NCBI RefSeq assembly: GCF_014651875.1
Contig: NZ_BMXS01000005.1
Location: 118,853-182,852 of the forward strand
Direction: 5' to 3'
Source of the DNA: Litchfieldella qijiaojingensis
Lineage (GTDB): Bacteria > Pseudomonadota > Gammaproteobacteria > Pseudomonadales > Halomonadaceae
Length of the DNA: 64,000 nucleotides
Of this stretch, positions 1 through 8,108 are shown one piece after another. Each line of letters starts with the position of its first letter. Positions within the stretch are counted from its first letter, which is position 1. The translations under genes and the position numbers were made by a program. The notes below the pieces were generated by a model. The model was not told where the DNA came from, ran no database searches, and saw only the letters and a program-made list of their open reading frames with translations.

Positions 1-334
1 TATCGACACCCAGGTAACGGCTGGGCCGCATCGCTTCGAGCAGCAACCGGACCTTGCGGCTGGCACCGCTACCGAGCTCGACCAGCAGCGAGTCGGGGCC
101 CACCAAGGCGGCGATCTCGTCGCTGGCGTCGGCCAGGATATGTTCCTCGGTGCATGTCAGGTAGTACTCTGGCTGTTGGCAGATACGTTCGAATAGCAGT
201 GAGCCGGGGCGGTCATAGAAGAATTTCGGTGACAGCGACTTGGGCCGAGCACTTAGGCCAGCGACCACGGCATCGCGAAACGACGTATGCGAATCGGCCA
301 CATGCTGGTCGTGAAAGCGGACCGCCTGGTTCAT
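1..334 (-). CDS. egtD: L-histidine N-alpha-methyltransferase EgtD, N-terminal part (runs off the left edge)
   Basis: The reverse strand from ATG 334 reads MNQAVRFHDQHVADSHTSF and continues open to the edge, about 111 codons. It contains the EgtD-like stretch PKFFYDRPGSLLFERIC, the segment QQPEYYLTCTEEHIL, and a class I SAM-binding motif LVELGSGASRKVRLLL. EgtD trimethylates histidine to hercynine, the shared precursor of ergothioneine and selenoneine. It is divergent from the selD fusion, with 57 bp between the two starts, and lies beside senB- and senA-type genes, which suggests it supplies hercynine to that pathway. The C-terminus is outside the window, so completeness cannot be judged. Confidence 0.88.
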   Translation of the reverse strand, partial: MNQAVRFHDQHVADSHTSFRDAVVAGLSARPKSLSPKFFYDRPGSLLFERICQQPEYYLTCTEEHILADASDEIAALVGPDSLLVELGSGASRKVRLLLEAMRPSRYLGVD

Positions 335-391
335 GGCATATCCTCATGGGTGACGGAGTGCACTTCCATTCAACCTAGAGAGAGTTTCCTC

Positions 392-2707
392 ATGCAGCAA
401 CCGGATTCGCCGGTATTGAGAGATATCGTGCTTGTCGGTGGCGGCCATAGCCATGTCGGAGTGCTCAAGCGCTTCGCCATGCATCCCGAACCCGGCGTGA
501 GGCTGACCCTGATCTGTCGCGATACCCATACGCCCTATTCCGGCATGCTGCCAGGTTATATCGCCGGCCATTACACCTTCGATGAGGTGCACATCGACCT
601 GCGCCGACTGGCGGAATTCGCTGGCGCCCGCTTCTTTGGCGACGAAGCGGTGGGGATCGACCATGCAGGGCAAAAAGTGCTGTGCCGTTCACGTCCCCCG
701 GTGCCTTATGACCGGCTGTCGATCAATATCGGCTCGACGCCCCGGGTCGGCCAGGTCGAGGGCGCGGACGAGCATGCGGTGCCGGTCAAGCCGATCCACC
801 GCTTCAACGACCGCTGGCGGACACTGCTCGAGCGAGTCAAGTGCCACCTCGGTACCACCCGCATCGCGGTGGTCGGCGGTGGCGCGGGAGGCGTCGAACT
901 GCTGCTGGCCATGCACTACCGCCTTCGCAAGGAGCTGGTGGCACTGGGGCGTGACCCGGAGGAACTGGTTTTCCAGTTATTCACGCGCAGCACGCAAATC
1001 CTGCCGACCCACAATGCCCGCGTGCGGGCATATTTCGAGCGAGTTCTGAGCCGACGCGGCATCGAGGTGCATACCGCGACCGAAGTGGACAGGGTAGCCA
1101 CGGGGCGGCTCCGCTGCTCCCAGGGTCGATGGCATGGCGTCGACGAGATCGTCTGGGTGACCGATGCCGGTGGTGCCGCCTGGCTGCGCGATACCCGCCT
1201 GGCCCTCGATGCGGAGGGCTTCATCCAGGTCGACGAGACTCTTCGCTCGGTGAGCGACCCCAATATCTTCGCCGCCGGCGACATCGCCAACCAGGTCGAC
1301 CATCCCCGCGAGAAGGCCGGGGTTTTCGCCGTCCGTCAAGGCCGCCCGCTCGCCGACAATCTGCGTGCGGCCGTTACCGGCCGCGCCCTCAAGCCTTATC
1401 GCCCGCAAAAGCGCTGGCTGGCGCTGATCAGCACCGGCGACCGCCATGCCGTGGCCTCGCGAGGCACCCTATTCCTCGCCGGCGACTGGGTATGGCGCTG
1501 GAAGGACTGGATCGACCGTCGTTTCATGGCCAAGTTCAACGATCTGCCCGCGATGGAGGAAGACGCGGGCAAGAAGGCCGCCACCGCGAGCCGGATAACA
1601 TTGAACGACGAGGAAAGCGCGCAGGCGATCTCGGCGCTGGCCATGCGCTGCGGCGGCTGTGGCGCCAAGGTCGGTGCCTCGGTGCTGTCGCGTGCCCTGT
1701 CGACGCTCGAACCCACCTCGCGCGACGAAGTGCTTGTCGGCCTGCATGCCCCCGACGATGCGGCGGTGGTACGGGTCCCTCCTGGCAAGGCCATGGTGCA
1801 TAGCGTGGATTTCTTCCGCGCCTTCATCGATGACCCTTATGTGTTTGGCAAGGTCGCCGCCAACCACGCCTTGGGCGATATCTTCGCCATGGGTGCCGAG
1901 GCACAGACCGCCACGGCCGTGGCCACGGTACCCCAGGGGCTGGAAGCCAAGGTCGAGGACACTGTCTTCCAGATGATGAGCGGCGCGCTGGAAGTACTCA
2001 ACGAGGCCGACTGTACCCTGGTCGGCGGCCATACCGGCGAAGGCCGGGAGCTGGCGCTGGGTTTTGCCGTCAATGGCTTGATCGAGGCCGATGGCGATAC
2101 CGCGCTGCGCAAGGGGGGCATGCGCCCCGGTGACATGCTCATCCTCACCAAGCCCATCGGTACCGGCACCCTGTTCGCTGCCCACGCTCGCCTGGCCGCC
2201 CGGGGTCGCTGGATCGACGCGGCGCTCGCCGCGATGTGTCAGTCCAATCGCCTCGCTGCCCAGTGCCTGCGCGAACACGGCGCCACCGCCTGTACCGATC
2301 TCACTGGTTTCGGTTTGCTGGGGCATCTGGTTGAAATGACCCGACCCTCGAACGTCGACGCCGAACTCGACCTTGCCGCACTGCCGTTGCTCGAGGGCGC
2401 AGAGGAAACCGTCGCCGCCGGTATCCTGAGCTCTCTGCAACCGGCCAACGTGCGGCTACGCCGAGCCCTGCGCAATCAGGCGCAATGGATCGATCATCCG
2501 CGCTACCCGCTGCTGTTCGACCCCCAGACCGCGGGCGGCCTGCTGGCCAGCGTGCCGGCGGACCGCGCCACGGACTGCCTGAACGCCCTGCGAGCGCTGG
2601 GCTATACCCGGGCAGCGATCATCGGCCGGGTATGTGAGGAGAGCGAGGCACTGGAACCCATCATTCTCAAGTCATCCGTACTTGGGCAATCCGTGCTTGA
2701 CAGTTGA
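392..2707 (+). CDS. selD: Bifunctional FAD/NAD(P)-dependent oxidoreductase-selenide, water dikinase fusion (SelD/SenC-like)
   Basis: 771 residues from ATG 392; an upstream in-frame start would extend into the egtD promoter region. Residues 1 to about 385 form a pyridine nucleotide-disulphide oxidoreductase of NDH-2 type, with a first dinucleotide motif VLVGGGHSHVG, a second IAVVGGGAGGVE and the FAD motif NIFAAGDIAN. Residues about 410-771 are selenophosphate synthetase: the catalytic loop C420-G-G-C423-G-A-K426 places Cys and Lys as in E. coli SelD (Cys17/Lys20), followed by PDDAAV and TDLTGFGLLGH. The nucleophile is a TGT Cys, not selenocysteine. SelD makes selenophosphate from selenide and ATP. 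The fused flavoprotein may reduce the selenium substrate, which is inference. The 3' end overlaps convergent senB by 41 bp. Next to senB and senA it probably fills the SenC role. Confidence 0.9.
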   Translation: MQQPDSPVLRDIVLVGGGHSHVGVLKRFAMHPEPGVRLTLICRDTHTPYSGMLPGYIAGHYTFDEVHIDLRRLAEFAGARFFGDEAVGIDHAGQKVLCRSRPPVPYDRLSINIGSTPRVGQVEGADEHAVPVKPIHRFNDRWRTLLERVKCHLGTTRIAVVGGGAGGVELLLAMHYRLRKELVALGRDPEELVFQLFTRSTQILPTHNARVRAYFERVLSRRGIEVHTATEVDRVATGRLRCSQGRWHGVDEIVWVTDAGGAAWLRDTRLALDAEGFIQVDETLRSVSDPNIFAAGDIANQVDHPREKAGVFAVRQGRPLADNLRAAVTGRALKPYRPQKRWLALISTGDRHAVASRGTLFLAGDWVWRWKDWIDRRFMAKFNDLPAMEEDAGKKAATASRITLNDEESAQAISALAMRCGGCGAKVGASVLSRALSTLEPTSRDEVLVGLHAPDDAAVVRVPPGKAMVHSVDFFRAFIDDPYVFGKVAANHALGDIFAMGAEAQTATAVATVPQGLEAKVEDTVFQMMSGALEVLNEADCTLVGGHTGEGRELALGFAVNGLIEADGDTALRKGGMRPGDMLILTKPIGTGTLFAAHARLAARGRWIDAALAAMCQSNRLAAQCLREHGATACTDLTGFGLLGHLVEMTRPSNVDAELDLAALPLLEGAEETVAAGILSSLQPANVRLRRALRNQAQWIDHPRYPLLFDPQTAGGLLASVPADRATDCLNALRALGYTRAAIIGRVCEESEALEPIILKSSVLGQSVLDS

Positions 2708-3689
2708 GCCCACAGGCGGCCATGACACGCGCCAGGGCATCGCGCTCGGCCTCGGGACGAAACGAGGGCGCTCGCGCCAGAACCTGTTCGCGCAAGGCGG
2801 CAACGAAGGCTGGGTCGCGCTCGACACGCAACAGGCAACGGCGCAGGGCCTCGGTGTCAGCGACGGGGAAATAGCCCGGATAGTCGTCGCCCAGTAGCCC
2901 TCGGTTGCCGGGGATATCCGAGGCTATGACGGGCAAGCCGGCCACGCAGGCCTCGCTGACCACATTGGCGCCACCTTCCATCCGCGAACTGATCACCATC
3001 AGCCGCGCCCGTGCCATCCATTGGCGCACCCGCCAGTGGGGCAGGTCGCCATACCACCGATAGCGGGAGTTGCATGCCATCTCCTCGCGAGCCGCATGTG
3101 CCCACTCGACACTGTAGGCACGACCCATTTGAACCACACGCAACCGCGAGTCAGAGGGCAAGTCGCGTACGGCCAGCGCCGCTCGCAGCGAGTCCTTCTC
3201 CTCGCGCAGATGGCCGGCGACCAGAATCTCGAAGTACCGCCTGCCGGGCCCCGGCGCACCAGGCGGCAGAGGCAACGCCGATTGCAGCACCGTATGCAGG
3301 CGCGAACGAAAGCGCGGCGGAATATCGTCGGCGATAGCGGCATGCAGGCCAACCAATGCCGTGGCATATTCCAGGCTGTCGAGGAACGTCATGGGATGAC
3401 TATGCTGAAAGCGATAGACGTCCGTGCCGGTCAGGACCACGACCAGCGGGCACTCGGGAAAGACTTGCCGGCTGGCCCGGATTGCTGCGTGACTGCGCCA
3501 GGCATGCAGGGCAATCACGAGGTCCGGCGGCGGATTCGCCAAGTGTGGCTGCCGGAAGTCCTCGTCCGGCGCTGCGAGCCGCACGCTGCAGCCCAGTTCG
3601 CGCAACAATCTCGCCCAGCGCGTCGCCGTGGCTCTATTACCGGCCCGCGAACCTCGACCGGCCGGGGTAATCAACGCTACCTTCAACAC
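2667..3689 (-). CDS. senB: SenB-like selenosugar synthase (GT4-type glycosyltransferase)
   Basis: 340 residues from a GTG start at 3689, chosen because AAGGAG lies 8 nt upstream and the protein then begins MLKVALITPAGRGSRAGNR, the usual start of this family. There is a GT-B fold with N-terminal NRATATRWARLL, a central VVVLTGTDVYR, and a C-terminal donor-site segment SSRMEGGANVVSEA followed by LPVIASDIPGNRGLLG. This matches the glycosyltransferase family tied to selenium metabolism. SenB is known to couple selenophosphate with a UDP-sugar to give a 1-seleno-sugar. It is divergent from senA with 26 bp between start codons and convergent with selD. The assignment rests on family features and neighbours together. 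Confidence 0.82.
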   Translation of the reverse strand: MLKVALITPAGRGSRAGNRATATRWARLLRELGCSVRLAAPDEDFRQPHLANPPPDLVIALHAWRSHAAIRASRQVFPECPLVVVLTGTDVYRFQHSHPMTFLDSLEYATALVGLHAAIADDIPPRFRSRLHTVLQSALPLPPGAPGPGRRYFEILVAGHLREEKDSLRAALAVRDLPSDSRLRVVQMGRAYSVEWAHAAREEMACNSRYRWYGDLPHWRVRQWMARARLMVISSRMEGGANVVSEACVAGLPVIASDIPGNRGLLGDDYPGYFPVADTEALRRCLLRVERDPAFVAALREQVLARAPSFRPEAERDALARVMAACGLNCQARIAQVRMT

Positions 3690-3715
3690 AGTCCACACTC
3701 CTTGATGAGGTCGGC

Positions 3716-5044
3716 ATGATCGAGATACCCGCAACGCCACCGCAATCCGCCGACGACCTGGCAGCGATGCTCGTCGATGCCCGCGAGCGCAGTCTGTCAC
3801 TGATGCGAGACATCCTGGAGGCACGCCGGCTGGGTCCCTGCCTGGCGATCGTCAATCCGCCGCTGTGGGAGCTGGGCCACGTGGGCTATTTCCACGATCA
3901 TTTCGCCCTGCGCGGCCTCTATGGCCTGCCCGACTACCAACTGGCGGATGCCGACCGACTGTATGACTCCAGCAGCATCGCCCATGATGCGCGTTGGACG
4001 CTACCCTTGCCGTCCCTCGACGAAACCCTGGACTATCTGGCACGCGTGCAGCAGTCAATGCTCGAGCGCCTGCCCGATGGCAAGGCGAGCTCCGCCCAGA
4101 GCTACGTCTATCAGCTCACCAGCCTGCACGAGGACATGCACGGCGAAGCCTTTCTCTACACCCGCCAGACGCTGGGCGACCCGCCACCGACACTCGGCCC
4201 TGTGCCCCCGCTAGCCGAGCCTGCCGGCCCCCTGAGCGGCGATGTCGCTGTACCCGGTGGCCGGCATCGGCTGGGTTCAACAGAGGACGAGGTGGCGTTC
4301 CGCTTCGATAACGAAAAGCCGCCCATGGAGGTCGAAGTGGCCCCCTTCTCCATCGCCCGCGCACCGGTGACCAATGCCGAGTTCGCCGCCTTCGTCGACG
4401 ATCGCGGTTATGAGCGGCGCGAACTGTGGAGTGACGCTAGTTGGCGGTGGCGGGAAGGCCAGGACCTGCATGCCCCCGTCTACTGGCGCAAGGCGACCGA
4501 CGGGAGCTGGGAGGAGCGCTACTTCGACCATTGGCGGTCGCTGCCGCCCCATCAACCGGTGGCGCATGTCAGTTGGTATGAAGCTGATGCCTGGTGTCGC
4601 TGGGCAGGGCGCCGCCTGCCCACGGAAGCCGAATGGGAAGTCGCCGCCAGCCGGGAGCCGAGCAGCGATGGCCGTTCCCTGGCACCAGGCAAGCGACGCT
4701 ATCCATGGGGCACGACGCCATCGGATGCCACGCTCGCCAACTTGGACGGCTCGCGCCTGGACCGGGTCGACGTGGCGGCATTTCCCGCCGGTGACAGCGC
4801 CTTCGGCTGCCGACAGATGCTGGGCAACGTCTGGGAGTGGACGGCATCGCCCTTCGCCCCCTTCCCAGGGTTTCAGCCCGAGCTCTATCGCGATTACTCG
4901 GCTCCCTGGTTCCAGGAAGGGCGTTATGTGCTGCGTGGCGGTGCCTGGGCCACCCGAGGCCGGTTGATCCACAACGCCTATCGCAACTTCTTCACTCCCG
5001 AGCGCCAGGATATCCTCGCCGGTTTTCGTACCTGCGCACGGTGA
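3716..5044 (+). CDS. senA: SenA-like selenoneine synthase (EgtB/FGE-sulfatase family)
   Basis: 442 residues. The N-terminal DinB-like domain carries the metal ligands expected for EgtB-type non-haem iron enzymes: H55 in WELGHVGYFH and the pair H138-E-D-M-H142. The C-terminal formylglycine-generating-enzyme-like domain has RLPTEAEWE, GNVWEWTASPF, VLRGGAW and AYRNFF. EgtB homologues join hercynine to a thiol; SenA homologues join hercynine to a seleno-sugar to give selenoneine. Sequence features alone do not separate the two. The adjacent senB-type gene, selD fusion and selenium-type ABC importer, and the absence here of egtC or egtE, favour SenA. It heads a rightward run with the importer genes after 65 bp. 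Confidence 0.82.
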   Translation: MIEIPATPPQSADDLAAMLVDARERSLSLMRDILEARRLGPCLAIVNPPLWELGHVGYFHDHFALRGLYGLPDYQLADADRLYDSSSIAHDARWTLPLPSLDETLDYLARVQQSMLERLPDGKASSAQSYVYQLTSLHEDMHGEAFLYTRQTLGDPPPTLGPVPPLAEPAGPLSGDVAVPGGRHRLGSTEDEVAFRFDNEKPPMEVEVAPFSIARAPVTNAEFAAFVDDRGYERRELWSDASWRWREGQDLHAPVYWRKATDGSWEERYFDHWRSLPPHQPVAHVSWYEADAWCRWAGRRLPTEAEWEVAASREPSSDGRSLAPGKRRYPWGTTPSDATLANLDGSRLDRVDVAAFPAGDSAFGCRQMLGNVWEWTASPFAPFPGFQPELYRDYSAPWFQEGRYVLRGGAWATRGRLIHNAYRNFFTPERQDILAGFRTCAR

Positions 5045-5109
5045 AGGCGGCAAGGCCACACGATTTTCAGTACCCTAGGACGGTTAACGTCATTGGACAA
5101 GGAATCCTC

Positions 5110-5964
5110 ATGATCAGAGGTTTGATGCTCGCTCTCGCGGTGTTGCTGGCCCCCTCCCTGGCCAGCGCCGAAACCTTCGTGTTCACCGCCATTCCCGACG
5201 AGGATGAAACCCGCCTGCAGCAGCGTTTCCAGAAAGTCGCCGACTATCTCTCCGAAGAGCTCGAGGTGGACGTGCACTTCGTCCCAGTGAAGTCCTACGC
5301 CGCCGCCGTAACGGCGTTCCGCAACAACCAGGTACAATTGGCTTGGTTCGGCGGGTTCTCGGGGGTACAGGCCCGCGAACACGTGCCCGGCTCACGGGCC
5401 CTGGCCCAAGGCGTCGAGGATGCTGAATTCGTGACCTACTTCATCGCCCATGAAAGCACCGGCCTGAAAGCCGGAGAGGGCTTCAGCGATGCCATGCGAG
5501 GCATGACCTTCACCTTCGGCTCCAAGGGCTCGACCTCGGGTCGCCTGATGCCTGAATACTACCTGCGGGAGCACTTCGGCGAACCGCCCGAGGACACGTT
5601 CTCGCGTGTCGGCTTCAGCGGCAACCACAGCCGCACCGCCTCGCTGGTCGCCTCCGGCGCCTACCAATTGGGAGCCCTGAACTATACCGTCTGGGAAAAC
5701 GAGGTTGCCGCCGGCAATATCGACACCGACCAAGTGACTGTGGTCTGGGAGACGCCACAGTACCCCGACTATCAGTGGACCATCCGTGGCGATGTCGACG
5801 AGCGTTTCGGTGACGGCTTCGCCGACCGTGTCCAACAGGCCCTGCTCGACATGAACGACCCCGAGCTGTTGGCCAGCTTTCCGCGCTCCGGCTTCATTCC
5901 GGCCAGTAACGAGGACTATGCCGTGATTCGCGAAGTCGGCCAGGAACTGGGGCTACTTGACTGA
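5110..5964 (+). CDS. Putative selenium oxyanion ABC transporter, periplasmic binding protein (PhnD-like)
   Basis: 284 residues from ATG 5110, preceded by AAGGAAT. An N-terminal signal peptide (MIRGLMLALAVLLAPSLASA) should export it to the periplasm. The mature protein is a PhnD-family binding protein: FTAIPDEDETRLQQRF at the N-terminus, VQLAWFGGFSGVQ, and FGSKGSTSGRLMPEY, the oxyanion-site region of the family. PhnD relatives bind phosphonate, phosphite or other oxyanions; a subgroup near selenium genes is annotated as putative selenate binders. Its position directly after senA and one base before the ATPase gene supports a selenium ligand, but this is inferred from context. Confidence 0.82.
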   Translation: MIRGLMLALAVLLAPSLASAETFVFTAIPDEDETRLQQRFQKVADYLSEELEVDVHFVPVKSYAAAVTAFRNNQVQLAWFGGFSGVQAREHVPGSRALAQGVEDAEFVTYFIAHESTGLKAGEGFSDAMRGMTFTFGSKGSTSGRLMPEYYLREHFGEPPEDTFSRVGFSGNHSRTASLVASGAYQLGALNYTVWENEVAAGNIDTDQVTVVWETPQYPDYQWTIRGDVDERFGDGFADRVQQALLDMNDPELLASFPRSGFIPASNEDYAVIREVGQELGLLD

Positions 5965-6617
5965 TGAACGCCTTGGCCCTGCGGGATGCCGTCGCCGAAT
6001 ACGGCACCATCCGTGTCCTCGGTCCACTCAGCCTGACGCTGGCCATCGGTGAGCATGTCGCGCTGGTGGGCAAGAGCGGTGCCGGCAAGTCGACGTTGTT
6101 GTCGGTGATGTTCGACCACTGGCGCGACCGGCATCCCGCGCTGATGCCCCAGGACTTGGGCCTGGTCCCCACCCTTTCGGTCTTCCATAACGTCTACATG
6201 GGAGGGTTGTCCCGTCGCCGTGGCTGGTACAACCTGGTGACCCTGGTTCGCCCCTTCGGACGCGATGTCCGGGTCATCCTGCCACTGCTGGAGCGCCTGG
6301 ACATCGCCGACAAGTGCTGGACGCCCGTTGGCGAGCTATCCGGCGGGGAGCGTCAACGGGTGGCAGCCGCCCGGGCCATCCACCAAGGCGGCGATCTGCT
6401 GTTGGCCGACGAGCCGGTGTCGGCGCTCGACGGCCCGCTTGCCGAACAGCTCATGACGGCGCTGACCACGGCCTATCCCACAGCAGTGCTGGCCATGCAC
6501 GATGTCGAACTGGCGCTGCGCTTCACCGACCGGGTGGTCGGCATCGCCGACGGCTGCATCGCGCTTGACGAACCCAGCCACCGGCTGACTGCCCAAGACC
6601 TGCTGCCACTGTATTGA
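5964..6617 (+). CDS. Putative selenium oxyanion ABC transporter, ATP-binding subunit (PhnC-like)
   Basis: 217 residues. ATG 5964 shares its A with the stop of the binding-protein gene (TGATGA), so the two are translationally coupled. Walker A is GKSGAGKST (residues 36-44), the signature LSGGERQ, Walker B LLLADEPVSALD, and the switch His lies in LAMHDVE. The stretch between Walker A and the Q-loop (MPQDLG) is unusually short, about 15 residues where the family normally has 30 to 45, so the protein is shorter than a usual PhnC (about 260). All catalytic motifs are intact, so it is likely functional. Confidence 0.85.
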   Translation: MNALALRDAVAEYGTIRVLGPLSLTLAIGEHVALVGKSGAGKSTLLSVMFDHWRDRHPALMPQDLGLVPTLSVFHNVYMGGLSRRRGWYNLVTLVRPFGRDVRVILPLLERLDIADKCWTPVGELSGGERQRVAAARAIHQGGDLLLADEPVSALDGPLAEQLMTALTTAYPTAVLAMHDVELALRFTDRVVGIADGCIALDEPSHRLTAQDLLPLY

Positions 6618-6622
6618 ACGGG

Positions 6623-8104
6623 ATGTTTTCCATGTGGCAATCCGCAACGGTTCGCACCAGCCTGGGCTTCATCGCCCTAGCCATCGTGTGCGCCTTCTTC
6701 GCCGATTTCCAGATCAGTACCCATGACCCCTGGCAGGAACTGGGACGGCTGATGATGGGGCTGGTGATACCCGACTTCCTGGCCGTGGACTTCCTGGGAG
6801 AAGCTCTGCTGCGAACGTTGGCCTTCGCCTTTGTCGGTGTGGGGCTAGGGGCCTTTGTGGGTTTGCTGTTGGCACTGGCCTTTCACAGTACCTGGGTACG
6901 TACTGGTTGCGCGTTCGTGCGAGCCATTCACGAACTGTTCTGGGCGCTGATCTTCTTGCAGTTCTTCGGCTTGCATCCGCTGACCGGCGTGTTGGCCATC
7001 GCCATTCCCTATGCCGGCATCTTCGCCAAGGTCTATGCCGAGATTTTCGACGAGACGGATCCCCAACCCTCCAGGGTGCTACCCCAGGGCAGTGGACGAG
7101 CTGCAGGGCTGGCCTTCACGCGACTTAGCCAGGCCTGGCCCCACCTGGTCAACTACACCTCCTACCGCCTGGAATGCGGCCTGCGCTCCAGCGCCGTGCT
7201 GGGCTTCGTCGGCATGCCAACGCTGGGCTACTACCTGGAGTCCGCTTTCGCCCAAGGGCTATACGGTTCGGTTGGCGCGCTGCTGATCCTGTTCTATGTG
7301 CTGATCGCCACCCTCAGGTTATGGGTGCGGCCACGCCTGCTGCCCTTCTATCTGCTGGCCGCCCCGTTCCTGCTCGGCAGCGGCCTGCCGATCGTGTGGA
7401 GCAACGTCTCGCGCTTCTTCACGCAGGACATCGTGCCCGCCCCACTGCGCAACGGCGAAGGAATCGGCGGCTTCGGGGCTTGGCTGCTGGACCTGCTGGC
7501 CACCCAGGCACTGCCCGGGATCTGGAACACCTTGCTGCTGACGCAGATCGCCTTGGTGATCACCGGAGCGCTGGCCATGGTGCTGTTTCCGCTGATCTCG
7601 CGCCATTTCACCGGACGCGTCGGCGGCACGCTCGGACACATAACGCTGGTGGTGATGCGCTCGACTCCCGAGTACCTGCTCGCCTTCATCCTGTTGCAGC
7701 TCTGGGGGCCTTCAATGTTGCCGGCGGTGGTGGCGCTGGCACTGCACAACGGCGGCATCATCGCTCACCTCCTTGGCCAACGCAGCAATCAACTGACACT
7801 GCGCCAGGACGCTCCACACGGGCTCGACCGCTATGTCTACGAGGTCACGCCACGCGTCTACGGCCCCTTCCTGGCGCTGCTTTTCTACCGCTGGGAGATC
7901 ATCATGCGCGAGACCGCCATCCTCGGCATTCTCGGCATCGCCACCCTGGGCTTCTACGTCGACAGTGCCATCCAGGAGATCCGCTTCGACCGCGCCCTGG
8001 TACTGATCCTGATCACCGCCCTGCTCAACATCGGCGTCGACGTCCTGGCCCGCCGCCTGCGTGCGCGCCTGCGGCTACGCCACAACGTCAACTGCGAGCC
8101 GTGA
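6623..8104 (+). CDS. Putative selenium oxyanion ABC transporter, double-length permease (PhnE-like tandem)
   Basis: About 493 residues; start could be TTG 6614, ATG 6623 or ATG 6632, all within the end of the ATPase gene or just after it. The protein holds two complete PhnE-like permease modules in tandem. The first ends around residues 190-235 (SSAVLGFVGMPTLGYYLES); the second ends near the C-terminus (RETAILGILGIATLGFYVDSA). Each has several hydrophobic segments, giving roughly ten to twelve membrane spans. PhnE proteins usually carry one module of about 260 residues and dimerise, so this gene encodes the whole pore in one chain. It is the last gene of the importer and converges on the lipoprotein gene 4 bp later. 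Confidence 0.82.
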   Translation: MFSMWQSATVRTSLGFIALAIVCAFFADFQISTHDPWQELGRLMMGLVIPDFLAVDFLGEALLRTLAFAFVGVGLGAFVGLLLALAFHSTWVRTGCAFVRAIHELFWALIFLQFFGLHPLTGVLAIAIPYAGIFAKVYAEIFDETDPQPSRVLPQGSGRAAGLAFTRLSQAWPHLVNYTSYRLECGLRSSAVLGFVGMPTLGYYLESAFAQGLYGSVGALLILFYVLIATLRLWVRPRLLPFYLLAAPFLLGSGLPIVWSNVSRFFTQDIVPAPLRNGEGIGGFGAWLLDLLATQALPGIWNTLLLTQIALVITGALAMVLFPLISRHFTGRVGGTLGHITLVVMRSTPEYLLAFILLQLWGPSMLPAVVALALHNGGIIAHLLGQRSNQLTLRQDAPHGLDRYVYEVTPRVYGPFLALLFYRWEIIMRETAILGILGIATLGFYVDSAIQEIRFDRALVLILITALLNIGVDVLARRLRARLRLRHNVNCEP

Positions 8105-8108
8105 ACGG

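Noticed and set aside
1649..1669. Selenocysteine in the SelD active site
   Set aside because: The catalytic positions are TGC and TGT cysteine codons; there is no in-frame TGA.
1469..2440. Long reverse-strand open frame (323 codons) across the SelD domain
   Set aside because: It is antisense to a clearly recognisable SelD sequence, has no recognisable domains, and arises from GC-rich codon bias.
3716..5044. Ordinary ergothioneine EgtB
   Set aside because: Cannot be fully excluded by sequence, but the neighbouring SenB-type glycosyltransferase, selD fusion and selenium-type importer make SenA the better call.
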